Shown here piece by piece: positions 59,101-62,415 of a DNA stretch of 64,000 nt. Within the stretch, counting starts at the first letter, position 1; each line of letters starts with the position of its first letter. The position numbers were made by a program, and so were the translations under genes. The stretch is from Cordylochernes scorpioides (lineage: Eukaryota > Arthropoda > Arachnida > Pseudoscorpiones > Chernetidae). The notes under the pieces were generated by a model. The model was not told the origin of the DNA. It did no database searches and was given only the letters and a program-made list of their open reading frames with translations. The stretch is taken from positions 165,136,573 to 165,200,572 of the forward strand of contig CP092886.1 of NCBI GenBank assembly GCA_030710605.1. The letters are read 5' to 3'.

Positions 59101-62100
59101 TTATACATAATACGAACTTCTACTGTCCTTACTGCGATGAAAAAATATATTGGGAGGGCTTGGCTCATCAGTGGTGAACCCTCCCAGCGGTTTCGCCAAT
59201 TTTAATCCGCCAGACCGCTTCTCAGAGCTCTAATATTGTATTGGATCATTCTGCTTTTATATGCTACGCTGAAGAGCATTGCTCGATGCAAATATTAGAA
59301 TATAATGCTACTGTCCTATAAGCTTATGTCCATAGTTTACTTGAAAACCATTTCTAAGATTCCATCCTTCAGTGTAGCATATAAAAGCAGAATGATCCAA
59401 TACAATATTAGAGCTCTGAGAAGCGGTCTGGTGGATTAAATTGGCGAAACCGCTGGGAGGGTTCACCACTGATGAGCCAAGCCCTCCCAATATATTTTTT
59501 CATCGCAGTAAGGACAGTAGAAGTTCGTATTATGTATTAAAGAAACATTCGCGCTTTAAATCCTTTTATTTTATAGAAAATTGTCTTTAAACATTTTGTG
59601 TGTGAGTAAAATAATGATCTTTTTGTAGTGATATAATATACAATGGAATATGTTTGTGTGCGGACGAGTTACAAACCGTTAATTTTTGATAGTCACAACT
59701 CGGGATCGAATCCCGCATTGGTCACTTTTTCTGAAAAGAAAATTGCTCCAATGGCCCCAGATTCTTTCGGAAGTCAACTTCGCCAGTGAGTGCAAGTAAA
59801 CAAACTGGGTTCTGGCACACTTGTAAATGCAAAAGTCGAAATGTTTATATTTGTGGTGCACTTACAGTTATATATAAGCAGTTGCTAACTATTACCCACC
59901 ATGATTACCATGACCTGTACCGCGTGTACTAGCGACAATAATGAAAATTCACAAAAGAATATTCTGTAAAACTTAAATCGTTCAAATTTTGGGGTAAAAT
60001 ATATATCGCGAAATAAAAAGCATTGAATACTAACACGATATTAACACTATATCGAACTACATAAATTTTAAGAGAAAAATTAACCTGCCGACAATTTTTA
60101 GAACCCTCCCTAATCAACCCAAAACAATCTGTGCCATCCTATACGACAGGTTTTGTGCAGTGGAAAAACCTGATGGAGGTCTTCACCCAGCATGAGTCGG
60201 AGGGAGCCTCGGGCATCTCTGTGGAAAATCAGACGTCAGTCAAAACAACGGGACCTGCAGCCGGCTGCATGTATGTACAGCACATTCAATTTTACATCAC
60301 CTAGAATAGATGCTTATGAAAGAAATATATATATGTCATACCACAAGCACTAGCAGTCATTGGGGCTAAAGTGGTTCCAAGCGTCTTTCTTTATACCCGC
60401 TTTAAGTTCTGTACTGGAGTACTAGATTTATATATCCACTTTTCTATTTTTCTACTGCATATACTTCTTTAATACTCTCAAATCTACATTGATAGAATGT
60501 ATATAGTCTCGTGTCGTACTGAAATAGTAAATAAATCATAATTATATAGCATATATTTCCTCATTTTTGTAAAGTTTTTATTTTTATTCACTACATATGC
60601 GCAAGCGATTATACATTGCCCCCTCTCTTGCCACACTCTCACACACACACACAAATATATATTTAAAATAAAAAAGATGTAAAATAATTCTTATCTTAAT
60701 TATCATATAATTTATTTCTTCTTTCCAATGTCTTCTTCTCTCGACTTCCCTCTAACTTTTTGCTCTACCGTTCTTGTCTGTCTTCTTCAATTAATTTCTT
60801 ATCTTTTATTTAATCCTAACATTTCATTTTCTTATCTCTATCATATCATTAGGCATTTAAATCTTTACATCTCTATATGACCCTTTATAACACTTTCCTA
60901 TCTATATTTATCTATATTTCTGAATTTAATATCTCTCTATTTTTAAATTGACATATATATGTCTATTTCTTTTAGAAGACAGAAGTAATTTTGTACACAC
61001 TTAGTTATCTTTAGTGTCTTCAATAAAGGTCACTGTGTATCAAATATATTTCAGAATTATTGTGTGAATCCCGATATATATGCTAAAAGGTAAACTTCCT
61101 TAAGTTTTTTTATGAGTTTGGTTAAAGCATTTTTAAATAGAGAGATGCCTCTTCCAGTACATATTAGTATTAAGACTCATAGTATTAAGTTAGTATTAAT
61201 ACTCATAGAGTGTGTCTATATGAAATTAAAAACGTAGAAAATGAAATGATTAATGCGCGAATGTTTCTTTCAGACATAAATCAAACTTCTGCTGTCCGTA
61301 CTGATATGAAATAATATAAAACGTGTTTTTAAATAGTAGAAAATTACATAATGAAAATATAAAGATCTGTTACACGAAACATATTTAGTACTTTATTTCA
61401 TGTCTTAAATGTATTGTGAGAGATATGTGTCAACTCCCCGCCATTACTGCGTGAAGGAAAGAGACGAAGAGGGCATCGGAGAGCGCCGACGAGGCCTCCA
61501 GCCGCGACCATCCCTCGGGCGCGGTGCCCAAGCAGCGCATTCCCCGCTGGCTGCCCACGGACTCCGACAGCGGCCGATCTAGTCCAGCCACCAAGTCCCT
61601 CGCACTCAGAACCGACCCAAATTCTGGTAATGTGACGTTGATGTTTCTTTAGTGGGAAAACGACAACATATTTCGTTAACAGATTTTTTCCGATCATCGG
61701 ATTCTGGAGTGCCTCCTAAGGAGTCTTCTTCCAAACCGGCCGATGAGGACCAGAATGCCGACATAAAAGTAAGCCGCCAAATGTACTAATATCAAGGCTC
61801 TTACGATATAAATTCCAGAGAAAGAGTATTAAAATAAAATTTTAAATAATTTGGAGTAGATTGCTTTGTCCTCTTCCCTTGTTTAGTTTTTATTATGGTT
61901 GAAGCACGCTCTGGAAAGGCGGAAGACATCTCCAAGGTCAACGAACCTGCAAGACCGCAACCTGGTGCAACAATATGCTAATTTTGTTTCTTTAAATAAG
62001 TCGATAATTTTGCAAATTATTATGTTAACAATTTATTTCTCCCCACAGCTACTGTATATATATATATCCTACAGCCTTTTCACTAATCATTTATATTGTT

Positions 62101-62415
62101 AAGGCGAGGTATTGAAATGAAATTCCATATAGATCCAAGATGCGCCTCTTTTATTGAGAGTATACTCTATGGATTATATTATACACTAAAATTTATACCA
62201 TCAATTAATCCTACATAGCAGAGTGGTCGTTGCAGAGATTGCAGCGGGTGTACCGGCCGTCCACGCCGCCCGAGGGGAAGCGACCCCGCCTCGATGGCCC
62301 GCGGCCCATCTTCGGCAAGAGTCTGCGTGAGCTCGCCAAGTCTACCGGCTTCCCCGTCCCTAACATCATCATCAGATGTAAAGAGGAAATTGAGATGCGA
62401 TGTCTCAGCGTGGAA
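19915..62415 (+). CDS. F-BAR and RhoGAP domain protein (ARHGAP29/45/GMIP-like), 3'-incomplete
   Basis: Fourteen exons join without any phase conflict into 566 codons; the gene continues past the window. Residues 1-176 are an acidic, helical N-terminal region. An F-BAR domain follows, with the FCH signature SFTEYIERRLGIEKDYAQ (about residues 202-220) and helical exons to about residue 390. Residues 420-505 are Ser/Pro/Asp-rich, and the RhoGAP fold begins at 'FGKSLRELAKSTGFPVP' (about residue 531). Proteins of this type bind curved membrane through F-BAR and switch off Rho GTPases through the GAP domain. The domain order fits ARHGAP29, ARHGAP45, GMIP and worm SPV-1, but their C1 zinc finger is not visible here. 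The GAP arginine-finger exon lies downstream. Exons are markedly more GC-rich than introns. Another F-BAR/RhoGAP family remains possible. Confidence 0.85.
20335..22470. repeat. Minisatellite of 33-bp units in intron 1
   Basis: About 2.1 kb of degenerate tandem units like 'gtggtgtcgctcaaggaggt' plus 'gaagctcagagag'. Within it, around 20570-20990, about six copies of a longer unit near 63 bp ('tgaatctcataaatgtggtg', 'gagttgattt', 'catagagttgttttgct') are themselves tandem. The 33-bp unit equals 11 codons, so both strands show long patchy frames (LKEVKLREVVS-like on plus, SDTTSLSFTSL-like on minus). No start, splice or conservation argument supports coding. Confidence 0.85.
22480..23200. other. 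Intron 1, 3' part
   Basis: AT-rich. It contains a short inverted repeat near 22810-22915 ('aaaattgcaaaatattttct' and its complement). Nothing else recognised. Confidence 0.4.
23203..23281 (+). CDS. Exon 2
   Basis: 79 bp between atgagcag and gtaagt. Encodes GYGYDYRTNMAPLYENLNLL then AHHITA, continuing the N-terminal helical region; takes one base from exon 1 and leaves two for exon 3. Confidence 0.8.
23440..24240. repeat. Cluster of broken hammerhead-type element arms
   Basis: At least four arm fragments of subfamily 1 ('aaacaatttctactgccctt', 'ttacgcctttaaaatagttt') in both orientations, with one truncated core at about 24143-24178 that keeps GGGAGGG, CACCA, CUGAUGA, GCCAG (minus strand) but lacks the rest. 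This looks like nested insertion and recombination. Confidence 0.6.
26310..26570. repeat. Foldback insert with hammerhead-like hairpins
   Basis: Arms of about 115 bp ('cttccagggttaagtttctt' and complement) around a tatata centre near 26440. Each arm holds, in the sense ending at 26560, CUGUAGA, a GGACU/AGUCC hairpin, GAAA and the self-complementary AGCU: the hammerhead layout with a changed first core. Confidence 0.6.
26940..27205. repeat. Foldback Penelope-type insert with hammerhead
   Basis: Outer arms ('aaatttactggc', 'cagaccttactgcaa' and complements) flank a segment with a minus-strand CUGACGA, GACAAAA/UUUUGUC hairpin, GAAA, ACGUC order at about 27001-27050. Inserted in the 262-bp array. 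Confidence 0.6.
27815..28265 (+). mobile_element. Hammerhead-type element, subfamily 1, sense copy
   Basis: Runs from 'tgtaattctactgtcctaaa' through a TATA-like 'actataaaagg' and the intact core to the arm 'aatcttacgcctttaaaata'. A 52-bp segment (28039-28090) flanked by 13-bp direct repeats (aaaaaatgcaata) interrupts the region between the TATA-like box and the core. A tail fragment of another copy lies at 27815-27850. Confidence 0.65.
28108..28174 (+). ncRNA. Permuted hammerhead-like motif, copy h (intact)
   Basis: AGCGGU + A, UGGU, CUGGC, GAAA, CCGCU, GGGAGGG, CACCA, CUGAUGA, GCCAG, CCCUCCC. Stem III six pairs, stem I four, stem II five. The cleavage-site base is A, permitted by the NUH rule. 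Confidence 0.5.
28330..29747 (+). mobile_element. Tc1-like DNA transposon, complete ends
   Basis: A 1418-bp element with perfectly matching 43-bp terminal inverted repeats (28330-28372 and 29705-29747, beginning cactgcgtgacattg) and TA on both sides. It carries one transposase gene broken by a frameshift. It sits in the 262-bp array, whose uninterrupted units supply the empty-site sequence. Perfect repeats imply a fairly recent insertion. Confidence 0.95.
28573..29603 (+). pseudogene. Tc1-like transposase, frameshifted
   Basis: The first frame (from 28573, first ATG 28630) encodes the N-terminal DNA-binding helix-turn-helix region ('AGWSIRQIAADTHLGASTVH'). Near 28983 a single-base shift moves the gene into the frame that encodes the catalytic domain: FSDESRF with the first Asp, YQQDNARPHTA with the second, and SPDLSPIEHVWD with the Glu. 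I count 32 residues between the second Asp and the Glu, two fewer than in classical Tc1. The expected first codon reads CTG in place of ATG. It ends 'VRGGPTCY' plus a stop. Catalytic residues are intact, but this copy cannot make a whole enzyme. Confidence 0.9.
30090..31418 (-). mobile_element. Mariner element with inverted repeats, dead transposase
   Basis: Ends 'gtgtgatcaataatttccag' (30096 on) and the complement (ending near 31414) match over about 25 bp. Minus-strand fragments include 'KQRVCREFCFKLGKPASESF', 'LSQSRTFEWFARFKAG', 'VHYEFVPEGQTINQHYYIDV', 'QPPYSPDLAPNDFFLYPKIK' and 'VLKGRRFDSIPEIKENT'. These cover the N-terminal helix-turn-helix and DDD catalytic regions of a mariner transposase. 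Several frameshifts occur, and HHDNAPAH is changed to HHDIARPY, so the element is inactive. The degree of decay suggests an older insertion than the Tc1 copy. Confidence 0.9.
31930..32035 (+). repeat. tRNA-like SINE head, second type
   Basis: 'gtcggtggacgagtgggtaa' holds an A-box match (TGGACGAGTGG) of serine/leucine tRNA style. A degenerate B box (ggatttaatcc) lies 50 bases on, followed by 'cgcgttaaccttttgtttaa'. A related head begins near 59640. Confidence 0.5.
32916..33500. repeat. Three tandem copies of a 195-bp unit
   Basis: Units start at 32916, 33111 and 33307 and are more than 95% alike, each opening with 'ggatgtacccggcttcgccc'. A diverged single copy of the opening lies near 42465. 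The phrase 'cccggcttcgcccg' is common at ends of dispersed repeats in many animals. No coding frame. Confidence 0.85.
33797..34843. repeat. Large inverted repeat, about 380-bp arms
   Basis: Arms 33797-34178 and 34459-34843 are nearly perfect complements around a 280-bp spacer. No coding sequence, terminal motif or target duplication was seen. The transcript would form a very long hairpin. Confidence 0.85.
35458..35680. mobile_element. MITE (cactcatggacaaaac family)
   Basis: Ends 'catgaacaaaacttaaggaa' and complement 'cttccttaagatttgttcgt'; about 215 bp, same interior as the 39.7-kb copy. Non-coding. Confidence 0.75.
35690..35845. mobile_element. Pogo/Tigger-like MITE
   Basis: A 152-bp element (35692-35843) begins CAGT and ends ACTG, has inverted repeats around 'aacttggataattc' and is flanked by TA. 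The pattern is that of short pogo-family MITEs. Non-coding. Confidence 0.75.
36571..37347. mobile_element. Larger element sharing the cactcatggac termini
   Basis: Termini match the short MITE family, but the 740-bp interior differs after the first 150 bp. It could be a longer relative of the MITE or two half-copies brought together. No transposase frame is visible. Confidence 0.45.
37350..37940. other. Intron 2, AT-rich, nothing recognised
   Basis: No coding, RNA or repeat signal that I recognise. Confidence 0.4.
38000..38690 (+). pseudogene. Non-LTR retrotransposon RNase H and C-terminal CxxC tail
   Basis: The + frames read 'FRAELTAVHEA', 'IDSKAAIYAFK', then 'SITFQWIPSHVRVPGNERAD' and 'SLAKAGAS', which hold the RNase H acidic residues (E, D, D). 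After a stop and a frame change comes 'LSRLKTGHLRPM', 'CTKCQDSAASLEHIMQC', a cysteine-rich tail usual after RNase H in these elements, ending 'IKRHGLQDLV' and a stop. RNase H removes RNA from the cDNA hybrid. In-frame stops and lack of reverse transcriptase show a dead 5'-truncated copy. Confidence 0.85.
39380..39590 (-). repeat. Hammerhead-type element, subfamily 2, partial
   Basis: The minus strand holds AGCGGU + C, UGGUG, UUGGC, GAAA, CCGCU, GGGAGGG, CCAUA (stem I weakened), CUGAUGA, GCCAA (about 39399-39472). It ends near the arm 'aagcttatagaacagtagaa'. Confidence 0.55.
39687..39896. mobile_element. MITE (cactcatggacaaaac family), full copy
   Basis: A 210-bp element with inverted ends 'actcatgaacaaaacttaag' and complement. 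Its interior contains 'gtatatcgggattcagacaa', which is also the seed of the 93-bp tandem at 16.7 kb. Confidence 0.8.
40203..40426. mobile_element. MITE (cactcatggacaaaac family), full copy
   Basis: Opposite orientation to the 39.7-kb copy, with a long poly-T in the interior. Non-coding. Confidence 0.75.
40440..41000. mobile_element. tRNA-derived SINE, inverted pair
   Basis: Two SINE copies face each other with about 60 bp between the tRNA-like heads (minus-strand head near 40607-40676, plus-strand head near 40743-40816). Both heads keep the A box TAGCCTAGTGG; the B boxes are GGTTCGATTCC on the minus copy and GGTTTGATTCC on the plus copy. Both bodies have the family sequence to the 'ggccgcagtgcattatattg' end. 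Confidence 0.75.
41200..41400. repeat. Dispersed SINE-like repeat, copy 3
   Basis: Matches 59760-59940 closely ('ccaccatgattatcatggcc', 'gtaccacgtgtactag'). Confidence 0.6.
41910..42126. mobile_element. GC-rich 199-bp retroposon with 9-bp TSD
   Basis: The insert (41919-42117) is far more GC-rich than its surroundings and lies between identical repeats gacctaatt. It contains 'ccttggaaaggggggtgcc' and 'cgattaccgttgcggctcag'. No tail, Pol III box or protein is clear. I do not recognise the family. Confidence 0.6.
42540..43040. repeat. Foldback repeat (ctcccgtcaaaatagacg family)
   Basis: The left part ('gtcaaaatagacgctaaaac', 'cagttttggaaaactgagaa') has a complementary counterpart on the right ('ctcagtttgccaaagctggt'). 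Related short pieces occur near 31630 and 47910. Confidence 0.55.
43540..43835 (+). mobile_element. Hammerhead-type element, subfamily 2, sense copy
   Basis: Runs from the arm 'gacataagcttttaggacag' through a TATA-like 'gcatataaaagcag' and the core to the tail 'atagatggcgcgttattgc'. 5' end incomplete. Confidence 0.65.
43655..43721 (+). ncRNA. Permuted hammerhead-like motif, copy k
   Basis: AGCGGU + C, UGGU, UUGGC, GAAA, CCGCU, GGGAGGG, CACCA, CUGAUGA, GCCCA, CCCUCCC. Stem II has one C/U mismatch; the core is intact. Confidence 0.45.
43882..44279 (-). mobile_element. Non-coding retroposon, copy 2, 10-bp TSD
   Basis: A 378-bp insert (43892-44269) between direct repeats caatatctct. On the minus strand it ends in (AAG)n. 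About 90% alike to the copy at 5.7-6.06 kb. Confidence 0.75.
44403..44448 (+). CDS. Exon 3
   Basis: A 46-bp exon between 'aatctgtttcag' and gtaagc. Completing the split codon gives KTALYLKLDESQGDEQ. It exactly restores the phase between exons 2 and 4, which is the main support. Confidence 0.75.
44772..44943 (+). CDS. Exon 4
   Basis: Encodes an acidic linker (VVEMDVKEDTVKADEGDQF ... LDDIEEFNGKIERADSSFSR) just before the F-BAR domain. Acceptor gcgacag, donor gtatca; one base is carried over. Confidence 0.8.
45130..45345. repeat. Foldback Penelope-type insert
   Basis: Inverted arms ('aaataaagatacttcttcca' and complement). Both arms carry the CUGACGA (or UUGACGA)...CGAAACGUC block. Confidence 0.6.
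45251..45297 (+). ncRNA. Hammerhead-like ribozyme with palindromic ACGU stem III
   Basis: AUUGCUC, CUGACGA, a hairpin around GACAAAA/UUUUUGUC, GAAA, ACGUC, then GAGGUAAU. Stem I pairs GAG/CUC and AAU/AUU around an internal loop. Stem III is only the self-complementary ACGU, so cleavage would need a dimer. All core bases are present. Confidence 0.5.
46340..47470 (-). pseudogene. Non-LTR retrotransposon (RT plus RNase H), interrupted by assembly gap
   Basis: Upstream on the minus strand the RT box C reads 'AFADDPTLLIQVRG' (near 47420), followed by 'WIEFNRINCVYNLQKLRRCR' (about 47185). After the gap comes an RNase H region with 'CSAYQTELLAILWAIRLAES' and 'DSDCRSALELLACLN'. The order and motifs fit an R1/I/jockey-type element. 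Stops within the RT part indicate a dead copy. Several apparent long frames here are only runs of N. Confidence 0.75.
46621..47037. other. Assembly gap
   Basis: A run of N about 417 long, inside the non-LTR retrotransposon; the true length may differ. Confidence 0.99.
47597..47713 (+). CDS. Exon 5 (F-BAR start)
   Basis: Encodes EDERVESHKKELDDAYFAIK, then QRIALANSFTEYIERRLGI, the first half of the FCH motif. Acceptor tttccgcag, donor gtgagg; phase continuous on both sides. Confidence 0.9.
48550..48614 (+). CDS. Exon 6
   Basis: Uses the acceptor 'gttgattacag'; the split codon gives E, then KDYAQNMKELSQSTQVPPTE and K, completing the FCH signature IEKDYAQNMKEL. An alternative reading from 'ttcaag' further upstream breaks the phase. 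Confidence 0.88.
48663..48773 (+). CDS. Exon 7
   Basis: 111 bp, acceptor ccccgtag, donor gtaagt; encodes ELQPLQSAFGTALNLDWEKG, then TKVESNCKNALGAGLLG in the F-BAR helices. Contains five synonymous differences from the inverted duplicate. Confidence 0.9.
48833..48913 (+). CDS. Exon 8
   Basis: 81 bp, PVNTKRKTYEDSVKELKEAM then VFLNRRM. Identical in the inverted duplicate. Intron 8, which follows, is 8.7 kb and holds the BEL/Pao element. Confidence 0.9.
49391..49683 (-). repeat. LTR (3' LTR of the element)
   Basis: 293 bp; tgaatcgaattgg ... ggctggaaca. Just inside it lies a purine run on the minus strand (ggccggggggagta, complement of 49684-49697), the likely polypurine tract. Confidence 0.95.
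49653..52301 (-). pseudogene. BEL/Pao pol: RT and RNase H, integrase core missing
   Basis: An open frame of 882 codons, starting right after a TGA. The reverse transcriptase has FYVDD (about residue 346) for the catalytic Asp pair and 'KMYRQIRIHPEDADYQRILW' upstream. RNase H follows with 'HGFCDASSVAYSA' and 'YLWSDSQISL'. At about residue 772 'DLRNMVQGL' is followed at once by 'RNSFWSRWTREYINSLQQRN', a C-terminal integrase region that normally lies about 300 residues further on. The HHCC and DDE modules are therefore deleted in frame. The end overlaps the LTR. The rest is open and undamaged. Confidence 0.92.
52302..52823 (-). pseudogene. BEL/Pao zinc knuckles and aspartic protease
   Basis: Starts after one in-frame TGA and ends at another, in the same frame as gag and pol. 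It holds a CCHC knuckle (CFNCLRKGHFSWNC), a second CxxC...H..H knuckle (CKVCKGKHHTMIH), and the retropepsin site ALLDSGSQVTMI. In an intact element it would be the middle of one polyprotein. Confidence 0.92.
52827..53831 (-). pseudogene. BEL/Pao gag
   Basis: 334 codons from a Met 75 bp inside the 5' LTR. An N-terminal coiled-coil is followed by the BEL-type gag core ('LPQFDLPIYDGDMGTWINFK', 'YLNSAVKGEATRLI', 'LLSRFDNPRELAYAQVSKIF') and a first cysteine cluster (CILCKSKHHPLYMC). It ends at a TGA just before the knuckle region. Gag forms the particle that encloses the RNA. Confidence 0.92.
53888..53905 (-). promoter_or_regulatory. Primer-binding site
   Basis: Directly inside the 5' LTR the minus strand reads TGGTCCCTCGAGCCTGAT; the leading TGG pairs with a tRNA CCA end. 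I could not assign the tRNA with certainty. Confidence 0.7.
53906..54199 (-). repeat. LTR (5' LTR of the element)
   Basis: 294 bp, same as the other LTR except one A/C substitution and one extra A. Confidence 0.95.
54205..54307 (+). repeat. Segmental duplicate, copy B, right part
   Basis: Continues the match to the inverted copy (6623-6735) up to 'caatagcga', where similarity stops. Confidence 0.85.
54310..54795. other. Intron 8 sequence, no gene recognised
   Basis: Contains 'gatgacagtgggtcaccaaaacgtcgaaat' style Penelope-type end sequence near 54470-54510 only. Confidence 0.35.
54798..54882. repeat. Half MITE (cactcatggacaaaac family)
   Basis: Only the end containing 'tcagagttattgtttgaatc' and 'cttaagttttgcccatgaat' remains. 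Confidence 0.6.
55431..56306 (+). mobile_element. Internally deleted mariner-like transposon
   Basis: An 876-bp element with imperfect inverted ends (tacagggtgtatatcaagta and complement ending ggtacactctgta), TA-flanked. The first + frame encodes a helix-turn-helix region ('APHAWRSPKEIVDFLKLHKI'). The second runs from 'MRAIAKEMDVGPMIIVRTIH' straight into 'NPDIWPSNSLYCNSLDYYVW' and 'GVVERDVNKVPHN'. The catalytic middle with the first two Asp residues is deleted. The LDYYVWG style suggests the mariner branch with wider D-D spacing, but the motif cannot be counted here. Confidence 0.8.
56620..56865 (+). mobile_element. tRNA-derived SINE, 5'-truncated
   Basis: Starts within the tRNA-like head ('gtggacatggcatctgcccg'), keeps the B box ggttcgattcc and the full body ('ccgtttgtcattactcttca', 'tcagccgcgttatattgtat'). 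Confidence 0.7.
57580..57711 (+). CDS. Exon 9
   Basis: 132 bp, acceptor ctttttcag, donor gtacga. Encodes FQIIAELNARPESRMEQAKK, then RAEKDSGMDESRCLEELRKF and KQAE, a highly charged coiled-coil helix of the F-BAR domain. Confidence 0.9.
57778..57894 (+). CDS. Exon 10
   Basis: 117 bp after a 66-bp intron. Encodes VNLYNKLMSLNKEYENLLRE, then ASLAFLGIQYQNMSFMRRQ, the end of the F-BAR helices. Acceptor tgctcag, donor gtatgt. Confidence 0.9.
57895..59020. other. Intron 10, 5' part
   Basis: No repeat family or gene recognised apart from short similar phrases near 58400 and 58860 ('ggttggaattttgcaaaagt', 'ggttggaattttgaaaaatc'). Confidence 0.35.
59152..59219 (-). ncRNA. Permuted hammerhead-like motif, copy l
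   Basis: Minus strand: AGCGGU + C, UGGCG (one mismatch to CACCA), then UUGGC, GAAA, CCGCU, GGGAGGG, CACCA, CUGAUGA, GCCAA, CCCUCCC. Core intact. Confidence 0.45.
59422..59488 (+). ncRNA. Permuted hammerhead-like motif, copy m (all segments perfect)
   Basis: In order: AGCGGU (59422-59427), C (cleavage base), UGGUG (59429-59433), UUGGC (59441-59445), GAAA (59446-59449, its last A also opening stem III), CCGCU, GGGAGGG (59455-59461), CACCA (59464-59468), CUGAUGA (59469-59475), GCCAA (59476-59480), CCCUCCC (59482-59488). Stem III, I and II pair six, five and five bases. In a normal hammerhead the CUGAUGA strand comes before the GAAA strand when read from the substrate; here it comes after. Confidence 0.5.
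59640..59940 (+). repeat. tRNA-derived SINE, second type, most complete copy
   Basis: Head with 'tgcggacgagttacaaacc' and B box ggatcgaatcc at about 59702-59712, then a body 'ccccagattctttcggaagt', 'ccaccatgattaccatgacc', shared with 41.2 kb and, more distantly, with 9.3 kb and the window start. Confidence 0.6.
60161..60270 (+). CDS. Exon 11
   Basis: Acceptor ttttgtgcag, donor gtatgt. Encodes WKNLMEVFTQHESEGASGIS, then VENQTSVKTTGPAAGC. Choosing this acceptor, and not the AG ten bases earlier, keeps the frame. Confidence 0.85.
60275..61455. other. Intron 11 with MITE half
   Basis: Contains a half copy of the cactcatggac MITE family at about 60980-61115 and microsatellite runs (ac, ta). No exon recognised. 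Confidence 0.5.
61457..61626 (+). CDS. Exon 12
   Basis: GC-rich. The split codon gives M, then KETKRASESADEASSRDHPS, GAVPKQRIPRWLPTDSDSGR and SSPATKSLALRTDPNS: a disordered Ser/Asp-rich linker with likely phosphorylation sites. Acceptor gcgtgaag is weak, but the phase fits on both sides. Confidence 0.82.
61683..61768 (+). CDS. Exon 13
   Basis: DFFRSSDSGVPPKESSSKPA then DEDQNADIK; acceptor cgttaacag, donor gtaagc, a 56-bp intron before it. Continues the Ser-rich linker. Confidence 0.85.
61885..61970 (+). other. Candidate cassette exon
   Basis: After 'cccttgtttag' or the later 'ggttgaag' there is a phase-0 frame ('HALERRKTSPRSTNLQDRNL') with a possible donor gtgcaa that would join exon 14 in phase. 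A different frame reads 'KAEDISKVNEPARPQPGATI', ends at a stop, and is the one conserved with the homologous sequence at 6.15-6.24 kb. Exon 13 also joins exon 14 directly without it, so it is optional at best. Confidence 0.3.
62236..62415 (+). CDS. Exon 14 (RhoGAP start)
   Basis: 180 bp, acceptor gtcgttgcag, donor gtaatg. Encodes RLQRVYRPSTPPEGKRPRLD, GPRPIFGKSLRELAKSTGFP and VPNIIIRCKEEIEMRCLSVE. The last 36 residues match the beginning of a RhoGAP domain (FG..L..L......VP..I..C...IE.R.L...). The next residues, with the catalytic arginine, would be on the following exon, outside the window. Confidence 0.9.

Larger units (their letters stand above)
59025..59584. mobile_element. Foldback hammerhead-type element, subfamily 2, complete, 12-bp TSD
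   Basis: A 536-bp insert (59037-59572) between identical 12-bp repeats atagaaaattgt. The two arms (about 200-240 bp) are complementary: each has 'gcgcgaatgtttcttttata', 'cttctactgtccttactgcg', a core, and 'aatattgtattggatcattc'. One end has an extra tail (tacaaagcaataacgcgcca) that the other lacks. Cores lie on both strands (59152-59219 minus, 59422-59488 plus). This is the best-preserved subfamily 2 copy. Confidence 0.8.

Noticed and set aside
60151..60160. Acceptor at 'atacgacag' for exon 11
   Set aside because: It puts a stop in the frame after seven codons; the AG ten bases later keeps phase with both neighbours.
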